64,000 nt of DNA from Dictyophora rubrovolvata (GCA_029959195.1 CP114122.1:1550001-1614000); one strand, 5' to 3'; shown: positions 34,461 through 47,726, numbered from the stretch's first letter. Numbers and translations: made by a program. Notes: generated by a model not told the origin, from the sequence alone.

Positions 34461-35213
34461 ATGGCCTTAAATGCCGAAACTCGCATACGGAAAGCAACTG
34501 AAACTGTTATGAATATGTTTCATAATGCCTACGATCAGTACATAAACCATCTCGTTAAGGAGAGAGATGCGGCGCTCCACCAAATGTCGGAAGCTAAAGC
34601 AGAAACAGAACGGGTGAAAGAGGAAGCTCTCAAACTGAAGCAAGAAAATGAATGTATTAAAGGAGAGATGCAGCGGTGGAAGCGGGAAGCGGAAGAGTCG
34701 AGACGTCAGTTAGCGAGCACGGGGGTGAGGATGTCACTTACCATCGTCCCTTTGGGAGACCCTGGTACGTCTGGCTCCCCACCAAAACCAGACAGTCCGT
34801 TTCTATCAATGTCACTCGTTTTTATTTTTATTATGGTTGGTGATAAAACAGCTAACAGACTATTTTTTTCGCCAGTCCTACATAACGACGGTCCAGTTTC
34901 ATATTGTAGTTTGGATCAGATTTTCTCTGGTATCTTCACGTTTTCTTTGATCTTGTGCGCTTATTTACTTACCGTATGTTGCAGATGATTCTCCGAAATC
35001 AAAGCGACAGAGGCAAATGGTTGAGGTTAGGACCATTACGCTGGAGGAGTCAATGCCGACTTGTCTGTTTTATTTCTTCCCACTTTCTCATCTAATGTGC
35101 TAATTTCAAAAGTCTCTGAGCTTGATGAGATAACGCAAGAAGTTAAAATCCCTCAAACTATTGAAGAACTTACCCCATGGTCAGGCACTCCACCAGAGAA
35201 ATTAACAACATAG
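34461..35213 (+). CDS. Small coiled-coil protein, unknown function
   Basis: The ATG at 34461 opens a frame with a charged helix from residue 5 to about 95 (AYDQYINHLVKERDAALHQM, AKAETERVKEEALKLKQENE, MQRWKREAEESRRQL), clearly coiled coil. A Pro/Ser-rich linker (SGSPPKPDSP) follows, then introns. Further exons appear at about 34985-35020 (DDSPKSKRQRQMVE, a possible nuclear localisation signal) and 35112-35213 (SLSELDEITQEVKIPQTIEE, ending SGTPPEKLTT, stop TAG at 35211-35213). The exact joints between 34740 and 35110 are uncertain. It resembles short Agaricomycete coiled-coil proteins; no domain recognised. Confidence 0.6.
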
Positions 35214-35586
35214 GTGGAAAATATCGTATCACCGCTATAAGATATCGAACTGGAAAGGCAGAATTTACCGTCTGTCTTGTGTTTATTCCCTTTTCATGTG
35301 CATTAAGGTACGCACAAATTTGTCTCCGGTACTACATATGGAAATAAAACTGATTCTTGGGACTTGCAGTCTTATGTATTTCGTCATGAATTCAATCATA
35401 CCCCTAGGTACTTGGTTTTGTCACAATTGACTCTTTTCGAGCACGACTTCAATCAATCCCCCCATAAATGTTTGAATTCCATGTATTCCATGTTTCGTTT
35501 AAAATATTATTATATACAATCTAGAATGATACGGAATCTCAAAGTATTATATATCCACCTGCGATGAATATAAACAATGCATAAAA
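35214..35586. other. Convergent gap, AT-rich
   Basis: About 370 AT-rich bases between the ends of two convergent genes. No supported gene. Confidence 0.5.
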
Positions 35587-38500
35587 TCATGTTTCTAATG
35601 CCGAAATACCCGCCATTCGTTTTAGAGTGGCGAATTCAGTTTTTCCAGTTGCCTTACACAATGTGTAGAAGCGCGAGTTGGGATCAGAGAGAAGCTTCGC
35701 TGGTGAATCGAATTCAATGATACGACCTTCGTCAAGAAGCATCACCTAAGGAGAAAGCGAGGTCTTTAAAAGGGCCCGGCGTCTGGCTCTAATATTGGTT
35801 GCTTACCCTGTCATAATCGACGACAGTTCGTAAACGATGGGCGATCGTAATGATTGTGCTGTTCGAGAACTCTCTGTAGGAGGCATTAAAAAGATGTATG
35901 AACCTATGGATGATTCACGTACTGTCGTATTGTTTTACCAATGAGCTCGTCCGTAGCATAATCAACACTAAACAATACTGTCAGTGTTTGCCTCTTTCAA
36001 ACCAGAATGTGTTTACCTCGCAGTAGCCTCAACAATCGCATCTCAGTACATTGCATTGACAAACAAGAGCAGTAACTTACTTCATCCATCACTAAAACTT
36101 TAGCTCTTTTGAGTATGGCCCGAGCCATACATATCAGTTGCTTTTCACTGCCGCGTCGATGAGTACGGTTTCACACAGCATACGCACAAAAATTACCCAG
36201 TGGAGAAATTTTCACCACCTTCCATCACCGGCGAATCCAAATTACGGAACACATTCTCATTTATGCCATCTTCGATCTCTTGCGTATCTTCCTCAGAGCG
36301 AATCAAGTGTACTCTACGCAGAGCCTCGAACTAATAATAAAAAGAAGACTGATCAATTTTATACTTCTGAATGCCCGCGGGATTGACTGACGATTTCGGC
36401 ATCATCATATTCTTCGAAGACGTCTAAGGTAGAACGAAGGGTACCACTCAAAATGGTTGGGTCCTCTGTGAAGAACATTACACCCTGAAAGGCCGTTTCG
36501 GAAAGCTAAATACACCCACGAGGAATAATTGTCAATCGACTTCGTAGATCTGTTAGGCCAATGGTTGATATGTCAATTCCATCGATAATGATTTGACCCT
36601 TTGAAGGCTCAACAAATCGGAAGAAAGATAGGGCTGTAACAGGTTAATATCGGGGTTCCAGGAAAATTTGTCGTCTTACCCAATGTACTTTTCCCGCAAC
36701 CAGTGCGTCCCAAGATACCAACACGCTCTCCAGATTTGATTGTAAACGTTAAATCGTGTAAAACGTCAGGTAGGTCTGGCTATAGTTGGATTAAATTTTC
36801 GGGTCTGCCGCCGTTGACAAAGTTGGTAGTTACTTACAGCATAACGGATACAAAGATCTTGAACCACACATTCGCCTGCAACGATCTGAGAGAGAGGCTA
36901 AAAGGCTAAATGACCGCCTACATACCTTTAGTAGGCCAATCTGCTGAAGGCCTCGGCTCAACGAATTCCGGGGATTCACGATCGAGCTCTGAGAACTCTT
37001 TGACACGTTCCACAGCAACCTATTAGGAGTGAGGAATCAAAGGCTTCAAAAGCATGAGCTCCCATCTCAAGCTTACCAAACTCTGTTCGAGACTAACAAA
37101 ACGGCGGACCATGAACAAGAGCTACACGATGATTAGACCAATCATCATTATATAAATCAAAACGTCGTACATCACCCGTTACATTCGAAACAAACGCAAG
37201 TGCGAATCCAGCTAGTGCAGCATCGATACCGGGAGTAAGCAGGACAACAACACCTGTTATACCGACGACAGCTGCACTTGTGAGATTGAAACGCACAGAC
37301 AACCATCTATTAACACCCCACCTAGAAACAAAATACATCATTGGAAGAATCATAAATGCAAACGAATTTACTAACATCCAGAAATAGGGATTGGCGTTGG
37401 TGTCTACGTTTCGCAGCATATCACGAAGGAATTTGGAACCTGCACCGAATGCGCGAATAATTGTAACCCCAGCTATTGTTTCTCCGTATATTGAATACAA
37501 AGGTGAGCGTGTTACTGAGTCTAGACGACGCATGTCACGAGAAGTTTGCCCGTATACTTTGGCAACTATTTTCGAGAAGAGTTAGGCTAGTTTAAGTTGT
37601 TCTGTGGAAAATCTCATACCACTGTAGTAAATATATCCCAATATCAATACCGCGATGAAAAATGGAAGGCCTCCGACAGATGTAACGGCGACAATAGTAG
37701 TAATGACCGAAAGTGCATTGATGAAGCTACGTCCAAAGTTATCTGACAACGAACTGTCGATACCTAGATCGATGAGATGGCTAAACTTGGTCATGGTCTT
37801 GAGAAACTAAAAATGAATGTACCTTCAAAATCTTTTCCGAAACGATTAAGCAGACGCCCTCGAGAAATGGTATCATGGAAGCGAATTTTGGCGAAGAGAA
37901 CGGTCTCGAGTAGACCTAGAAAGTTTCGCTTTTAGAGAGAAAAAGAAAAACCGGGACGAGTAGCATACGTTTGTAAAGGACGGTGGACGCCTGAATAGAA
38001 CCATAATCTACAAGGTATTGACAACTATTCATAGTCGAAGGCGCATATAAAACTCACAAAGAACAAACCACCTGAAGGTCGAAAAGACAAGACCTTAACG
38101 TTGACGGCATTAGAATTATTAATGTGTGAGTAAATAAATAACCACGAAAGCCGTACCAATACCAGTTACACCGGCGTATATACTGATGTAGAAAACAGTC
38201 GAATATTGCATGTCGCCCTTCTCCACCGCACCGGACCAAATTCTATGATAAATTCGAGCGTCACATGACCAAATATCCAGCTAAAGAAAAACGCATTGAC
38301 AAACCTCAACCATCCATTCTCAAAAACAGGTGATGCGGCTGCTAATAACATAGAGGCAACAAACAAAATCCAGTACTTGCTCCCACCACAGGCAAGAATG
38401 TAAGCTTTCCAAACATCTCTTTCAATCCGACCGACAGCTCTTTTTTCCTCTTCAATGAGTTTTCTAGGCACTTTCTTTTTCTCCGGGGGAGGTGATTCCT

Positions 38501-41500
38501 CCTCCGTGGTAGGGACAATAGTGGAACTCGATTCAGACTGTGAATCATGCTCGCCTACAACTTTGAACTGACTATCTTGAACTTCGGGCTCGGTAGTCTC
38601 TTTTGTTTCAGCATTGTCGGACTGGATCAATCTGTCCATTACGTTGGATGTTCGGAATGTTTGACTGTCACCAGAATATATCACCCGGCCGTTATCCAGC
38701 GCAACGACATAATTAGCGCCTGGCGAACAGAGTTGGACGTGGTGCGAAACAAGGATGACAGTTCGTCCGCGCAATAGATCGCCTTTAAGACACTTCTCGT
38801 ACAAGTGATGAGCCGTATGTGCATCAACGGCAGATAAGACATCGTCTAATAACAATATCGAAGCACGGGAGTAGACAGCGCGGGCGAGTGAAACTACGGA
38901 TATCAGCTATGCATATATATACTCGTATCGGGGCACGAAACCCCGCGAAAAAAAACGTACCACGAGCTTTTTGACCGCCCGAAAGGTTTACACCCCTCTC
39001 TCCAATTTCAGCTTCGTCTCCATCTTCCAAGATTTTCAAATCATTGACCAAGGCGCAGGCCTTGACAAAAAAGATGTCAAACAACTTCCTTATGCTTTCA
39101 AAAGATATAGAACAATATCTTACCTCGAGCGTCTTCTTGTATCTGTCTTCGACATAAGGCAAGTTGAAAAGGATGTTGTCTTTGATTGAAGCGTTTCTCA
39201 ACCAAGCGGCCTGTGGAACATATGCGCACAGCCCAGAGACTATCCATTCTTCAGGAGGGGGTATGACTTTCTCAAAAGAGGCAATAGCGTTCGGAGGAGA
39301 GCGAGGGCAGCATATTTGCCCGCTTAGAAGATCTGCTTCACCGAGTAGAGCTGATGGAATATTAGACAAAACAATGTACGATTTCTCGGAAACTACTTAC
39401 AGAGAAGTAACAGTGATTTACCGGATCCGAGCTGCAAACCAAATTGATGATCAGGGAAAGCGTTAGAGAGAGGGAAAGGGAGAGGCAAACACACCCGTCC
39501 GCAAATCAAAGACAGTTCTCCTTCCGGGAATTTCAAATTCAAATCAATAAGGATGAATTTGTGTCTAGGAGTGGAGGATGCACTGGGGTTGGCACTGCCA
39601 CTTCCACGATCTTGAGGCCAAGTGACAGTAGCGTTGTTGAACGCTATGGTCATATCTTGGTCCTTCAACGGTGGAACAGAACCAACTTCCGCAGAACCAA
39701 GATATTTTTCGATTCGACGAACAGAGACAAGCGACTATTAAGAGTGACAGTGATAAGGATGGAAGGGCTGGCTAAAATGGGATGTACGCACCTGGAGCGT
39801 ATTAATGAACGTTTCGGGCAACGCGTTGAGAGCAAATTTCATCTCGGTAAACACTTAAAAAAGCAACCTCATGGTAAGATTGGAGCTGCTAGTTCAAAAT
39901 GGAGCCAAACATACCAGCAATCTATGCAACGATTATTTTGATAAAAAACTTGACTGAAACTCTTTAGAAAGGCACATACCGATGTGAAAGCGATAGATGG
40001 GGTTAATGTTTGCTGACGGATGACGGCAAAATGCCAGAATGAGACAAGGGTGACAACTATCGGGGATGCATTCCTGTGAACATTTTGAGTATTCGCTCTA
40101 AAAGACAGATCTCGAACTGAGTCGTTACCAGATGATATTGAAAAGTGTCTGGGGACGAATGTGATTATATCCCGCACCCAATGAAAAAATTTGTTATTTA
40201 CCTCAATGATGTAATTTCTTCTTTGAAAATACAATTCCTTGTCTCGAATTTTTAAAACTTTCTTTTCAAAGCTGCGTTCCCATGCCATGAACTAAAACCC
40301 AAGAAATTATTTTGAAAAAAGGGCATATAATCTCCACCAAAAAAAAAAAAAAAGATCAGTAAAAAAGCACACCTTGAGCATGCGGATACCCCCGAGAATT
40401 TCATTCATCAATGAAACACGTTCATCTCGAGCTTTCATCAAGCTATCCTGGGCCTTCACGACAACCTTTCCAGCCCAATGGTTCATAGGCAAGAAAAGAC
40501 ATGTCACAGCCAGACCGATAAAGCACGAAATGCCCAGTAGCGTGTATAAGAAATAAGATCCAATCAGAATCTCAATAGGAGAATCTAGCACGTGATTGAT
40601 GAGAATTCAAAAGAAAGAAAATCACGTTGATATACATACCGACGAGAGAGAACAAGTGCCACGAGAAGTCGCTGACACGGTCTACGTCTGTAGTCATAAG
40701 TGTCATGATCTGGGCTTTACTCGAAAAGTCGTCTTCTTCATCTTTCTTCTCTACTACGGGATTGGGAAGGGGTGTAGGGGTCGTCGGCGTAGTTGGAGTT
40801 TCTGCTTGAGTGGGAGTTGATGGATTCGACGATGAAGACGAAGATGACGCCACGTCTTTGCGCACGAGCGTTTTGGCAAAGAGAACAGAGTTCAGTTGAA
40901 TTCGCATTCGAACCTGCATATATGTGGGAGGTAATGAAGGAGAAGAGAAGCATTGCGAGACTAACCTGTAATGTGGTAGTACTAAGACTCCACTTTATGT
41001 ATTACACTTCAATAGATGGATAGTTTGGCCGAGGGTTACAACTTACCAGTTGACCGGTTACTTTGAAGATAATACATTAGGGAACAAAAAGGTTGAGAGA
41101 AAAAAGTGGAGAAAACGTACTTAGGAAACAAATTGCATTCGACAAAAAGAGGCCGAGACAATAGACCCATCCCCAGCGTATATTCTTCTCTTCACCAGTC
41201 TTACTACGCTCCAAAAAGGCCACAAGCTCTTGCAAAAAAAAGGCAGGAGCATAGAAGAGCAACGCGCTAACTACCGCGAGGAAAATCTGAGCAGTAAGTG
41301 GGACGATGTTCACTTTGGCGAGTTTATACATAAGTATCCAGCCTGACCCAGGAGTCGGCTTCCATTCCCAACGTGTACCAGTTAAGAAACAGGGGGATAG
41401 TGTGGTAGATTTAGTGCGTCGTAGGGCTGTTCGCATGCGGTAAAATGCTGTCGTTGCCCGCATATTAGCTGTTACGACCGGTAAATCACCGATTTCCAAA

Positions 41501-42417
41501 GACTCTCTCGTGACACCTAAAAGGATGACTTTGGTGGTATATGAAAACAAGACGAAATCCAATACGGATGCATCTGACATGATTCGGAAGGCATTATTAG
41601 TCAAAAGAGCATATACTTTGTGTATAACTAACCTGAGATGCCGCAAACGTTTTCGTGAGAATGAGTGGTTGATGTCTCCAACGTTTTTTCTGAGTATATA
41701 TTTTCAGATGGAAAATGCAACTTTGGGCCTCTTGGGATGGTGATGACAATGATAGTGGCGATGAATGTCAAAGCAAGATCAATATACCACAACGCGTCCA
41801 ACAAGACGGGGCTTTCTTCTCCGGAGATGATAACATCCGGTATATCCGGGAGGATAGTTTCAATAGCCGAAATGAAGAAAGAAAGGGCAATCAAAGAAGA
41901 CAGATGAACAATGCTGACCCAGTGATGTGGAACGTCGACATCTTGTACTGTAAGTGAAACAAGAAGAACCAGGTAAATATCGAAAACGATACGGATCGCG
42001 TAGGAAATGATGGTTTCTCGTGGTACTTCGGTAGCAATTGAGAATCCTAAAGCAACGGTATCTACGGCGACAAGAAACGAGAGAACCCCAAAAAGCACCA
42101 GTTTTTTTATCCTTGCCTGGCAAGAAGAGAAAAAGATTAGAAAAGTAAAATTGAGAGGAAGGATGGTTCGTGTATCCTACTCTGGCCCAGAATCGATCTT
42201 CGTTGACAGGAGTGCCATCGACGAAATCCTCGGGTTTTGTGACAAGGAAGGGGTCGGTATCATCTGAGAGCTGCTGCTGAAAGGCATCGTCTTCAATAGC
42301 GGTCGGTAGGACTATTTTTCCAGTCCGATTTGGAGGAGAGAGCCAGAAAAAGAGAGCAGCGCTGCAAAGAACAACAGTGGCAAGAACAATGGCGACAATG
42401 AGTTGGAATTGAAGCAT
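35587..42417 (-). CDS. ABC transporter, ABCC/MRP subfamily
   Basis: Full-length multidrug-resistance-type exporter with an N-terminal TMD0, usually vacuolar or plasma-membrane and moving conjugates. The ATG at 42415-42417 ([20 protein letters not shown]) is preferred; an upstream GTG in frame is not a start. Order of parts: TMD0 (about 41.6-42.4 kb), TMD1 (about 39.9-41.6 kb), NBD1 with the Walker A end [25 protein letters not shown], the signature [10 protein letters not shown] and Walker [20 protein letters not shown], and H-loop [14 protein letters not shown]. Then a charged linker (about 38.4-38.6 kb), TMD2 (about 37.1-38.4 kb) and NBD2 ([16 protein letters not shown] near 36.7 kb; [20 protein letters not shown] near 36.0-36.1 kb), ending [20 protein letters not shown]. 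At least fifteen introns. It appears intact, though not every joint was checked. Stop at 35587-35589. Confidence 0.88.
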
Positions 42418-42758
42418 CGCAGCAAACTCTGTTGTTGCTGGCTTTTCCACAAAGCAAATCCGAGTCTGGTGAAGAGTATGTAATTCGTGATTCGGTAACG
42501 AGACCGGCTACGCCATTAAAAGAGTATTCACCGAGGACTTCACACACTTATCGCTCGTGTCACATGTCACATCAACTTCGGCTTCGAGTCTTTAAGCTTT
42601 ATGACTTGAATGAGCCGAAACTGAATTGGTTGAATTGATTGAATTGCTTTGACGCGATCGAATTCAAATACTTAGGCAGCCGACTTCAAATGCATTTGAC
42701 AGTGCATGTGTTGAGCTGGTTAGAAATTGCAGTTATTATATAGGGTTCGTGTGATTCA
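42418..42758. other. Upstream region of the ABC transporter
   Basis: About 340 bases, including a run of short GAATT/TTGAATTG repeats (42615-42665). The ABC transporter promoter should be here. No gene supported. Confidence 0.45.
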
Positions 42759-43056
42759 GGTGAAACAGTCAAACGCCTCCGGAGTCATTTCACGAACGTA
42801 TTCACGTACTTCATCGGGCGGAAATTGTGTTTTCGGACCCTCTCCTGGAGACTTTGGTTTCAACCGCATTTCAGCCCAAGCAAACAGAACATATCCATGA
42901 CTCCGAAGCACACCCGAAATGATCTTGGAACGGTTTACTCTGACATTGCTTAACATAACATATGAAATGTGTAATGATTATAAATCCCACGCCAATGAAT
43001 GATTGACAACATGCTCCAGAATCCGCACTAGGATGACAACAATCGTACATGAACAC
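42756..43056 (-). CDS. Hypothetical protein fragment
   Basis: A minus-strand frame ending at 42756 reads KIISGVLRSHGYVLFAWAEM, then a Pro-rich KPKSPGEGPKTQFPPDEV and VREYVREMTPEAFDCF. The composition is protein-like. Read from ATG 42954-42956 it has 66 residues. A possible upstream exon in 42960-43060 would need an intron GTGGGA to CAG at about 42956-43006. No family recognised, and I cannot tell a small gene from the last exon of a larger one. Confidence 0.35.
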
Positions 43057-43207
43057 CTCTTCCTTCTTCTGTTAAAGTATACAGGTAGTGTCCTTGTGGG
43101 AAAGCCAAAGGTATGGTATGTATGATGATAATGATAACAAATGTAATTGCCAAAAAAAAGGAAGAGGAAGGGGAAGGGAGAGGGGGGAATAGGTGTTTGT
43201 CTTTATG

Positions 43208-43992
43208 CTATATTCGACGTTCCCGTACAATGCGGTAAGGATGCATTCTGACGGAGCTTTTACGTGCGTGGGCAGATATGGCGGGACCGATGAGAAGTAA
43301 AGCTCGTGCTTCTGAGGGCTTGCATGGTCGAAAAACAGGTGGTGTGGAGTAGGATGGTCGCGATATTGGCGACGTCATCTTCGGAGAGTTAGTGTTCTTG
43401 CTTTCTGGACGATTTGGAACTATAACAATGGCATTCGCGCGCTCCATAGGGCAAGGAACTAAGAGGAAAGGCTCTGGTGATGCTGACCGAGTTGGGGAAG
43501 GAGACGGTGAAGGCGAAGGAGAATACGTAAGAGAAGGTGCCGAAGATGTCGAGCATGTCGAGACACGTCTCACATGTCCGATCTGAATATCTTTCGGAGC
43601 GAGGAGCGGGATGTGAAGAGAGGGAAGATCATGAGCATTGATCTATGAATACCTGGTAAATCTACGGTGGTACATGTTACAGATGAGAATAATGACATAC
43701 GGATTTGGCAGGTGACGAAGGACAGGACTCCTCGACGTCCTCCTCCCTTGACGAGGGATCTCTGAACAATAGATGGCTGATTGAAGGAAGGCTGACTGTC
43801 ATAACTTATATGGACTGATACTAATGCGAGGACAACGATGAGGAGGGGAGAGGAAAGAAATCCGCCAGGGAAGAAACAAAGATTGGTGATTTTATGTTTA
43901 TGAATGGAGCCTGCCGGAAGAGAAATAGGGGAGTAGTTGTGTGCGGAATAAACTGAGGCGGTGGTGATAATGCCAGTTGTGTCCGGATCCAA
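43208..43992 (-). CDS. Hypothetical secreted or membrane protein, low complexity
   Basis: Two minus-strand frames probably belong to one gene. The first (about 43570-43992) starts MDPDTTGIITTASVYSAHNY and has one hydrophobic span (FLSSPLLIVVLALVSVHISY). The second (43208-43573) is rich in S, P and R (YSPSPSPSPSPTRSASPEPF) and ends RMHPYRIVRERRI. An intron between them, at about 43560-43700, was not fixed. The single span after a polar N-terminus suggests a membrane protein with a disordered cytoplasmic tail. No family recognised; it could also be noise in simple-sequence DNA. Confidence 0.35.
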
Positions 43993-44221
43993 TTTGTGTT
44001 TTTTTATAGGAGGACGTCAATAAAGTATAGTCCCAGCGAATAAATTGGTTCCTTAGCAGGTTTGTCCATTTCTGGCGATAATGGCCAAAAAACACAACAA
44101 TAAGAAAGTACCAGCTGAGCACAGACACTTTGCAATTACCGGCGCTTAGACCCGTTCCAGCTTACCTAAACATACATATAATAAGCGCGCATCCCTCGTT
44201 CTCTTTTTGTTCACGCCCGAA

Positions 44222-44843
44222 ATGGAGAGTGGCACTCAGCCTACGTCTGCAAGTCTTCTTCCTAAAGTGTCTATTGTGCGTGTTTTTTATTTGTTGCTAC
44301 TGTTCATCATTGTCTTATCTAAGGCATTGACTCACTCGTTTCAGCTTAAAAATGCCTCACCCGACTTGTCGGCAGCCACGTATATCATTCGGAACGAGAC
44401 ACATACCCTCGGAAATGCTTTGCGCTGGATGATAATGAAAGAGTCGGTCTTTTTATTCATCCCCTAATTTCTCGCTGACTAAATCTCCTTTTAATTAGCC
44501 CCGAAGTCGAATTTTGCGGTTACAGGTGCCACTCGCCGCTTGACAATTCTTTATTCGTCCCCACACCCTCCTCACGTCTCTTCTTTAGTGTCCCTCATCC
44601 ATCCGAAGACAACATCCATATTCGGATACAGATGTATGGTACGCGACACCATCTGTCCATTATCCCTTGCTATTGTTTGCTTACAGTATCATTCATTCTT
44701 ATGTAAATACAGATGGCAAATCCTCACTCAATGCTCTCCTAAAGGCTTTGGCTAATCTCGACGACGTATTTGCTGTCATCCACGAAAAGTACAAAGAAGA
44801 CATGGCTAAGAAGCAATACGAGCGCTTTCACGAAGAATCCTAA
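44222..44843 (+). CDS. RPC19: RNA polymerase I/III subunit AC19 (RPC19)
   Basis: Small subunit shared by RNA polymerases I and III, an RPB11/alpha-like assembly partner of AC40. The ATG at 44222-44224 gives MESGTQPTSASLLPKVSI, then intron. LKNASPDLSAATYIIRNETH and TLGNALRWMIMK carry the family H-T-L-G-N motif. After the next introns come PEVEFCGYSVPHPSED, NIHIRIQMY and DGKSSLNALLKALANLDDVF, ending DMAKKQYERFHEES. Splices give these joints in frame: about 44276-44344, 44442-44499, 44525-44588 and 44639-44711. Stop TAA at 44841-44843. Complete and of normal size, about 120 residues. Confidence 0.93.
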
Positions 44844-45653
44844 TCACCTACAGCCACACCTGTGCCTCAAACAACCAGCAGTCCGTTCCTTTTCTCTACT
44901 TTAGGATGGGAAACGCCGTCGGCAAGATATGATATAACAATAAACCAAAAGGCTGGGATCATTCAGTGACAATGACCGAACAACGTATCCTCGTCCGATC
45001 GTCCTAATTTTTGGTTTATTATTCCGGACGAAGCAGTTGTTATTACTATTCACCACGATACACATACTTTGACTGATATAACAAGCGCTCCATATCACAA
45101 TTTTATCAATGGGACAACTTTTCCTCTTAACAAAGAGACAACATGTATCGGGCGATGACTGCTAAATATATAATAATGGTGTATCGTTGAGTCCACGAAC
45201 AAAAACATGTCTCTTGGCAAAGATCATTCGGGCATTGCCTATTTACTTATAAGCGAAATTCCTGCCCATAGCCGTTCATTGTCCTATCAAACAAAAGACC
45301 TTTATTATCCACTTTCTAGTGAATAATAGATAAACCTTGTGGGGATGAATCATCTCATTAAGAGATCTGAACAAAAATTTTCTCCAGGGACCTATCAGTG
45401 AAGCTAGTGACTTAAGCTGACTTTTTTATATACTCGAGGAAGAGAACAGCCGACTTCTGAGTATCGGTAATGAGTCTTTTTCCAATTTCTCTTTCATATA
45501 TGCGTATTATACAGGATATCTCAAATCACACAATCAGTTTCATACATCCACAAGAGTTTACCACGATATGTCTTCTAAGACAAAATTAGACAGCGCAATA
45601 TGACACAAAAAGAAAATTAAAACACACTGTTTTTTCTTTTTTCTAGTCGTTTG
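44844..45653. other. Convergent intergenic region
   Basis: About 800 AT-rich bases between the ends of RPC19 and PRI1. Short open frames (such as 44901-45098 minus) have no family features. No tRNA or repeat recognised. Confidence 0.5.
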
Positions 45654-47352
45654 TCATTCATCAAAGTAGCGACCAGACGGTCCATTATATTGACGTATGG
45701 TTTTAACGACGTCTTCTCCCAATCTGAGTATAATTGAACATTAAAACGGAAATCATCTTGGCAACATATTTACCCGAATGATGTGTTTCCCCGCCAATCT
45801 GGTCTAGTTCCTTGATTAATTGTTCTACCGTTGGCACCTTTTCAGGATCGAAATCAAAGACATGATCAGGCTCAATTGGAACACAAACGCGTCCTGCCTC
45901 CCTATTTAAACACCTGAAACAACAACGCGGTCATGCGACTTACCTGTACTCGGGTGAACACAAAAAGGTGCTTTTAGAAGATGGTTCCGATGTTTTGTTA
46001 CTTCAGAGTCCAGTCGGGGATACGTAAATTCCAATATAATATCTTCCATGGCTGCCGTATACCGGTCCTGAATAAATTGCCATATTTAATATTTTATTGA
46101 CGAACATGTTATATAATTACCATTGTCGAAAAACTGATTTCGTTGGAATCTTTCTGGGTCTCAAGTCTTCCGGTGTGGCTCTTTTTATCCTACTCAAAAG
46201 AGTCGACCGCTTTGAGAAACAGACTACGCAATCGCTTTGTGCAAATACCTTTTGTCTTACGGCTACGATGGCCTTTCTTAAGTTGTCCCATTTCTCTTCT
46301 GAAGCGCGGTTGAGATCTGCAGCCCAATCTTCTCGTAATTTTCTTTTCACATCTGTATGTTAAGTGAGTGAAAAAGCAGATGCATGGAGTGAGGGGGCAC
46401 ACCTGAATCTGGCAAGTACTCTAATATAACCTTCCAGTTATCTTCTTCGCTAAATGAATCTTGATCTTGTAACACTAGCCCATGGAAGGAGGTTTTTAGA
46501 CGTTGCAATGCTGCGCTATGGGATAAACGTCAAACAAAATCTAATAGTCGTCCTCGAAAACGCACTTGAGAGCGGGATGAAGCGGTGACACAGTTTTTGC
46601 AGATCGCACATTTACTTTCTTAAGCTGTTCTTTCCCTCCCTTGACAACTTCTAACCAACCCATGAGGGATTTTCGTTGATCATCTGTTAAAAGCAGAGCT
46701 TCTTCGTCCGAAATCCACAAGTGAATACCACGCCGACCAGAGTATACCCAAAGAAGATTCCGGTAACCAAATTGATTCCGTAATGCGGAATCGAGGACTT
46801 GAACAGCTGCGGCAATAAATTTCCAGCAGCGTTTGCAGATTCCTTTACCAGAGCAACACGTGCGGATCGAGTCATAATCTGTCATATCAATATCGAAAAC
46901 CAATTCACGCATTGTTGGTTGGAGTATTCCAGGTCTGAGCGTTTTTTTATCTTTGGGCTAGAACAGATATCAGGTTTGAAATAGATAAATGGTGAGGGCG
47001 GCTGAGTCGCACCATTGCTGAGTAAACCGCCCCGATTTCAAATCGCGAAGGTAACAGCTTCAAAACTTGTTTCTTAAAATCTTCCACGGTCATAAACGAG
47101 TTATAACGCAAATAAATATCTCCAGGTAGGGTAAAAGCAAATTCACGATGCGTGAACATCCTTGAAGGGGCATGTTCATGGTTTAACCATTGGAAAACCG
47201 TTTTAAAGGGGTAGAGCCGTTCGTAGAATACTCTCATGACGTCTCCCGGGGGTGGTTCTCTGTCCTGCATTTGAATCCTTTTTCTACAGTTCAGCTGAGA
47301 TTATTTAATCAATGCGGCAGACTTACGCGTTTTGTGCGCTGGTGGACGTCAT
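45654..47352 (-). CDS. PRI1: DNA primase small (catalytic) subunit PRI1
   Basis: Catalytic subunit of the DNA polymerase alpha-primase complex; makes RNA primers for nuclear replication. The ATG at 47350-47352 is in a short first exon (MTSTSAQN), joined through the acceptor TGTAG at about 47287 to KRIQMQDREPPPGDVMRVFY. Key blocks are FKTVFQWLNHEHAPSRMFTH, REFAFTLPGDIYLRYNSFM, the catalytic acids in RELVFDIDMTDYDSIRTCC, the zinc site CCSGKGICKRCW, and the S-G-R-R-G-H motif region (LLWVYSGRRGIHLWISDEEA). The C-terminus reads GEDVVKTIRQYNGPSGRYFDE with stop at 45654-45656. Six or more introns. Intact as far as read. Confidence 0.93.
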
Positions 47353-47632
47353 AGTTAGATCGAAAACACGAAGTGTCACCGATGTCACACTGGCGTCGAT
47401 AAGACCCCAAGATAACGATTATTTAAGAAAATAATTAGTTAAATCCGCGCGAGCGAAAAATGACTTATAACAGGCACTTCAAAACAACAACAAATAATTG
47501 TTAAGAGTCTATAAGCGTTACTAGGTGTCGGTCAAGAGTTATAGTGAAGTGGTCATTTAGGCATGATGTTGTGGCACTGTCATATTTCAAGGCAGGTACT
47601 TTAAAAATTGGACGGCTTTTGGAAACAAAAGT
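47353..47632. other. PRI1 upstream region
   Basis: 280 bases between the PRI1 start and the tRNA gene. No element was identified with confidence. Confidence 0.45.
47627..47630 (-). terminator. RNA polymerase III terminator of tRNA-Ser
   Basis: Four T residues on the minus strand directly after the 3' end of the tRNA, the usual Pol III stop. Confidence 0.7.
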
Positions 47633-47726
47633 CGACAACAGCAGGATTTGAACCTGCGCCCTCATAGAGGATCAGATGGTTTGATAGAGTTCAAGTCTGA
47701 CACCTTAACCACTCGGTCATGTTGCC
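47633..47726 (-). tRNA. tRNA-Ser(UGA) with a 12-nt intron
   Basis: Read on the minus strand the gene starts GGCAACATGACCGAGTGGTT and ends ..TGTTGTC plus discriminator G. The acceptor stem pairs GGCAACA with TGTTGTC. The anticodon stem is TCAGA/TCTGA and the loop CTTGAA..A carries anticodon TGA; a 12-nt insert (CTCTATCAAACC) follows base 37 at the canonical intron position. A long variable arm (CCTC..GAGG) and B box GGTTCAAATCC fit tRNA-Ser. A T-run follows at 47627-47630 (on the minus strand TTTT), a Pol III terminator. Mature length is about 82 without CCA. Confidence 0.9.
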
